Source: Bremerella sp. JC817
GTDB taxonomy: Bacteria; Planctomycetota; Planctomycetia; Pirellulales; Pirellulaceae
Assembly (NCBI RefSeq): GCF_040718835.1
Contig: NZ_JBFEFG010000280.1
Coordinates: 434,001 to 498,000 of the forward strand
Direction of reading: 5' to 3'
DNA: 64,000 bases
Both the position numbers and the translations under genes were made by a program. Shown here in pieces: positions 63,014-64,000 of this stretch. Numbering within the stretch: the first letter of the stretch is position 1; every line of letters begins with the position of its first letter. The notes under the pieces were generated by a model, which did not search any database, was not told the DNA's origin, and worked only from the letters and a program-made list of their open reading frames with translations.

Positions 63014-63562
63014 ATGAAGCTTGATTCGACAACTCGTTTCTGGCTAGCAAGTTTCGCGGTGGGAAGCGTCATGACGACGCTCGTTATCGCTGGTTTGACC
63101 GTGGGCCTTCAGCTGCGAAGCCCTGGCATTGAAATTCCCGTCAACGCCACCGCCAGCACCTGGAGCGAAACCATGTGTGCCGCGACTGGCCGAATCGACG
63201 AGGAAATGGAAGGCCTGTTTACGCTGGATACCCTGACCGGCGATTTGCAGTGTGCCGTGCTCAACGGCCGCACGACCAAGTTCGCGGGCCTGTTTCGTAA
63301 CAACATCCTGAACGATCTCGGCGTCGACGCCACCAAGAAGCCAAACTTCATGCTTCTGACCGGTGCCGCCTCGTTCCCAGGTCAGGCCGGCAATACCCGA
63401 CCGGGCGACTGCGTGGTGTACGTCATCGACTCAACTACCGGTCGTATCGCAGTTTACGGTGTGCCATGGCAGCGTAGCGTGGCCGCTCGTGGCTCGGCTC
63501 AGCAAGGGTCGCTGATTCTGCTGGATACCGGCACGGCTCGTAACGTGATGATTCGTAACTAG
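63014..63562 (+). CDS. membrane-anchored hypothetical protein
   Basis: This 182-residue protein has one N-terminal membrane helix (about 8-31) and a periplasmic or extracellular part with beta-rich segments such as GLFTLDTLTGDLQCAVLNGR and DCVVYVIDSTTGRIAVYGVP. TLTGDLQC and TTGRIAVY look like repeated beta-strand units, as in propeller blades, but the protein is too short for a full propeller. No family recognised. GAGGA precedes the ATG at 63014. A terminator follows. Confidence 0.75.
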   Translation: MKLDSTTRFWLASFAVGSVMTTLVIAGLTVGLQLRSPGIEIPVNATASTWSETMCAATGRIDEEMEGLFTLDTLTGDLQCAVLNGRTTKFAGLFRNNILNDLGVDATKKPNFMLLTGAASFPGQAGNTRPGDCVVYVIDSTTGRIAVYGVPWQRSVAARGSAQQGSLILLDTGTARNVMIRN

Positions 63563-63593
63563 TTGGATCGATCCGCGACCGATGCAATTCAAA

Positions 63594-63628
63594 GAAGCCC
63601 GCTTCTCCACCGAAGCGGGCTTCCTTTG
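63594..63628 (+). terminator. intrinsic terminator after the 63014 gene
   Basis: A perfect 12-bp stem (63594-63605 with 63612-63623) with a 6-base loop is followed by a T-rich run. Confidence 0.85.
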
Positions 63629-63790
63629 TTTTGGGTTTGCCCCTGAATTCCTGCGGGAAAACCGATCGCGTCACGTGCCAGCCGGTTGTCGGGAGAAAGC
63701 CTCCCGTCGTAAACTGAAAAAAGGCTTGCCATCCGCCCGAGAAGGTCGGTTTTCTTTGCAGGCAAGGCCGATCGCCCGACTGAGAGCCCC

Positions 63791-63991
63791 ATGAAAATAC
63801 GCATTAATGAAGAGGAACGCGACGTACCGGCTGGTTCGACCATCGCCGACGTCATCGAAACGCTGTCCCTCAACCCCAAGTTCATCGCCGTGGAAGTCAA
63901 CCTGGAACTGATCCCACGCGATGAGCACGCCAGCCATCAACTTACCGATGGGGACCAGTTGGAAGTCGTCACGCTCGTAGGAGGTGGTTAA
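63791..63991 (+). CDS. thiS: sulfur carrier protein ThiS
   Basis: This 66-residue ubiquitin-fold protein begins MKIRINEEERDVPAGSTIAD and ends in GGG, with the C-terminal Gly-Gly that is adenylated and thiocarboxylated to carry sulfur for the thiazole part of thiamin. Length and the LTDGDQLEVVTLVGGG ending fit ThiS. Its stop overlaps the next start codon by one base, which is typical of coupling to thiG. Confidence 0.9.
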   Translation: MKIRINEEERDVPAGSTIADVIETLSLNPKFIAVEVNLELIPRDEHASHQLTDGDQLEVVTLVGGG

Positions 63992-64000
63992 TGAGTCTCG
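63991..64000 (+). CDS. start of the next gene, possibly thiG (cut by window edge)
   Basis: An ATG at 63991 overlaps the thiS stop (TAATG) and begins Met-Ser-Leu before the window ends. ThiS is often followed by thiazole synthase thiG, so that is my guess, but only three codons are visible. Confidence 0.3.

Overview
The window looks like a chromosomal segment of a planctomycete, most likely of the Blastopirellula/Bremerella/Rhodopirellula group. The grounds are three DUF1559 proteins with the type IV-pilin-like N-terminus typical of that phylum, each followed by a small lipoprotein gene; membrane proteins that begin with an SP(F/Y)QSP peptide; a bacterial topoisomerase VI B subunit; and a giant fused UvrA. 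GC content is moderately high, coding density is high, and both strands are used in short operons. I found no rRNA, tRNA, insertion sequence, phage or CRISPR array. Species assignment is inference.

Layout. 1-2.5 kb (minus): a ThuA-like secreted protein cut by the window edge, a DUF202 protein and a fatty acid desaturase. 2.9-8.6 kb (plus): a ketosynthase homologue lacking its catalytic Cys, then a run of membrane proteins and a secreted phosphodiesterase-type enzyme. The last gene of that run appears to start with AUC. 8.7-10.3 kb (minus): a four-domain S1 protein. 10.5-13.2 kb (plus): a hypothetical protein, a MarR regulator, a radical SAM enzyme, a small membrane protein and a CDGSH protein. 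13.4-15.3 kb (minus): a chemoreceptor. 16-26 kb: a planctomycete hypothetical, a tandem paralogous pair, an FMN reductase, miaB, def-fmt and a large RND/MMPL exporter. 26.5-29.8 kb: transaldolase, a serine hydrolase and an NAD-dependent epimerase. 30.4-31.8 kb: the first DUF1559/lipoprotein pair. 31.9-34.9 kb (minus): a PRC-barrel protein and a GH13 branching-enzyme-like protein.

35.4-41.7 kb (plus) is a compact six-gene operon: a VWA protein with a TonB-like SxxxH membrane helix, a repeat protein, ExbB/TolQ, two ExbD/TolR proteins and a large TPR protein. I infer a proton-motive-force-driven envelope complex. It is the best candidate here for an undescribed system. 41.8-43.4 kb holds small secreted or membrane proteins. 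43.8-45.9 kb is topoisomerase VI subunit B without its A subunit next to it. 46.3-49.5 kb holds two tandem DUF1559/lipoprotein pairs. All three DUF1559 genes carry the same short element, TCACG(G/C)GATAT, 48-77 bases upstream of the start codon.

49.6-64 kb: a Tat-type Gfo/Idh/MocA oxidoreductase, a coiled-coil membrane protein, a 2-hydroxyacid dehydrogenase, a 2339-residue protein made of two complete UvrA units plus a duplicated C-terminal domain, a CoA-binding protein, a polytopic membrane protein, a hypothetical, and thiS, which overlaps the start of the next gene at the right edge. All functional calls come from motif recognition by eye. No database search was run.
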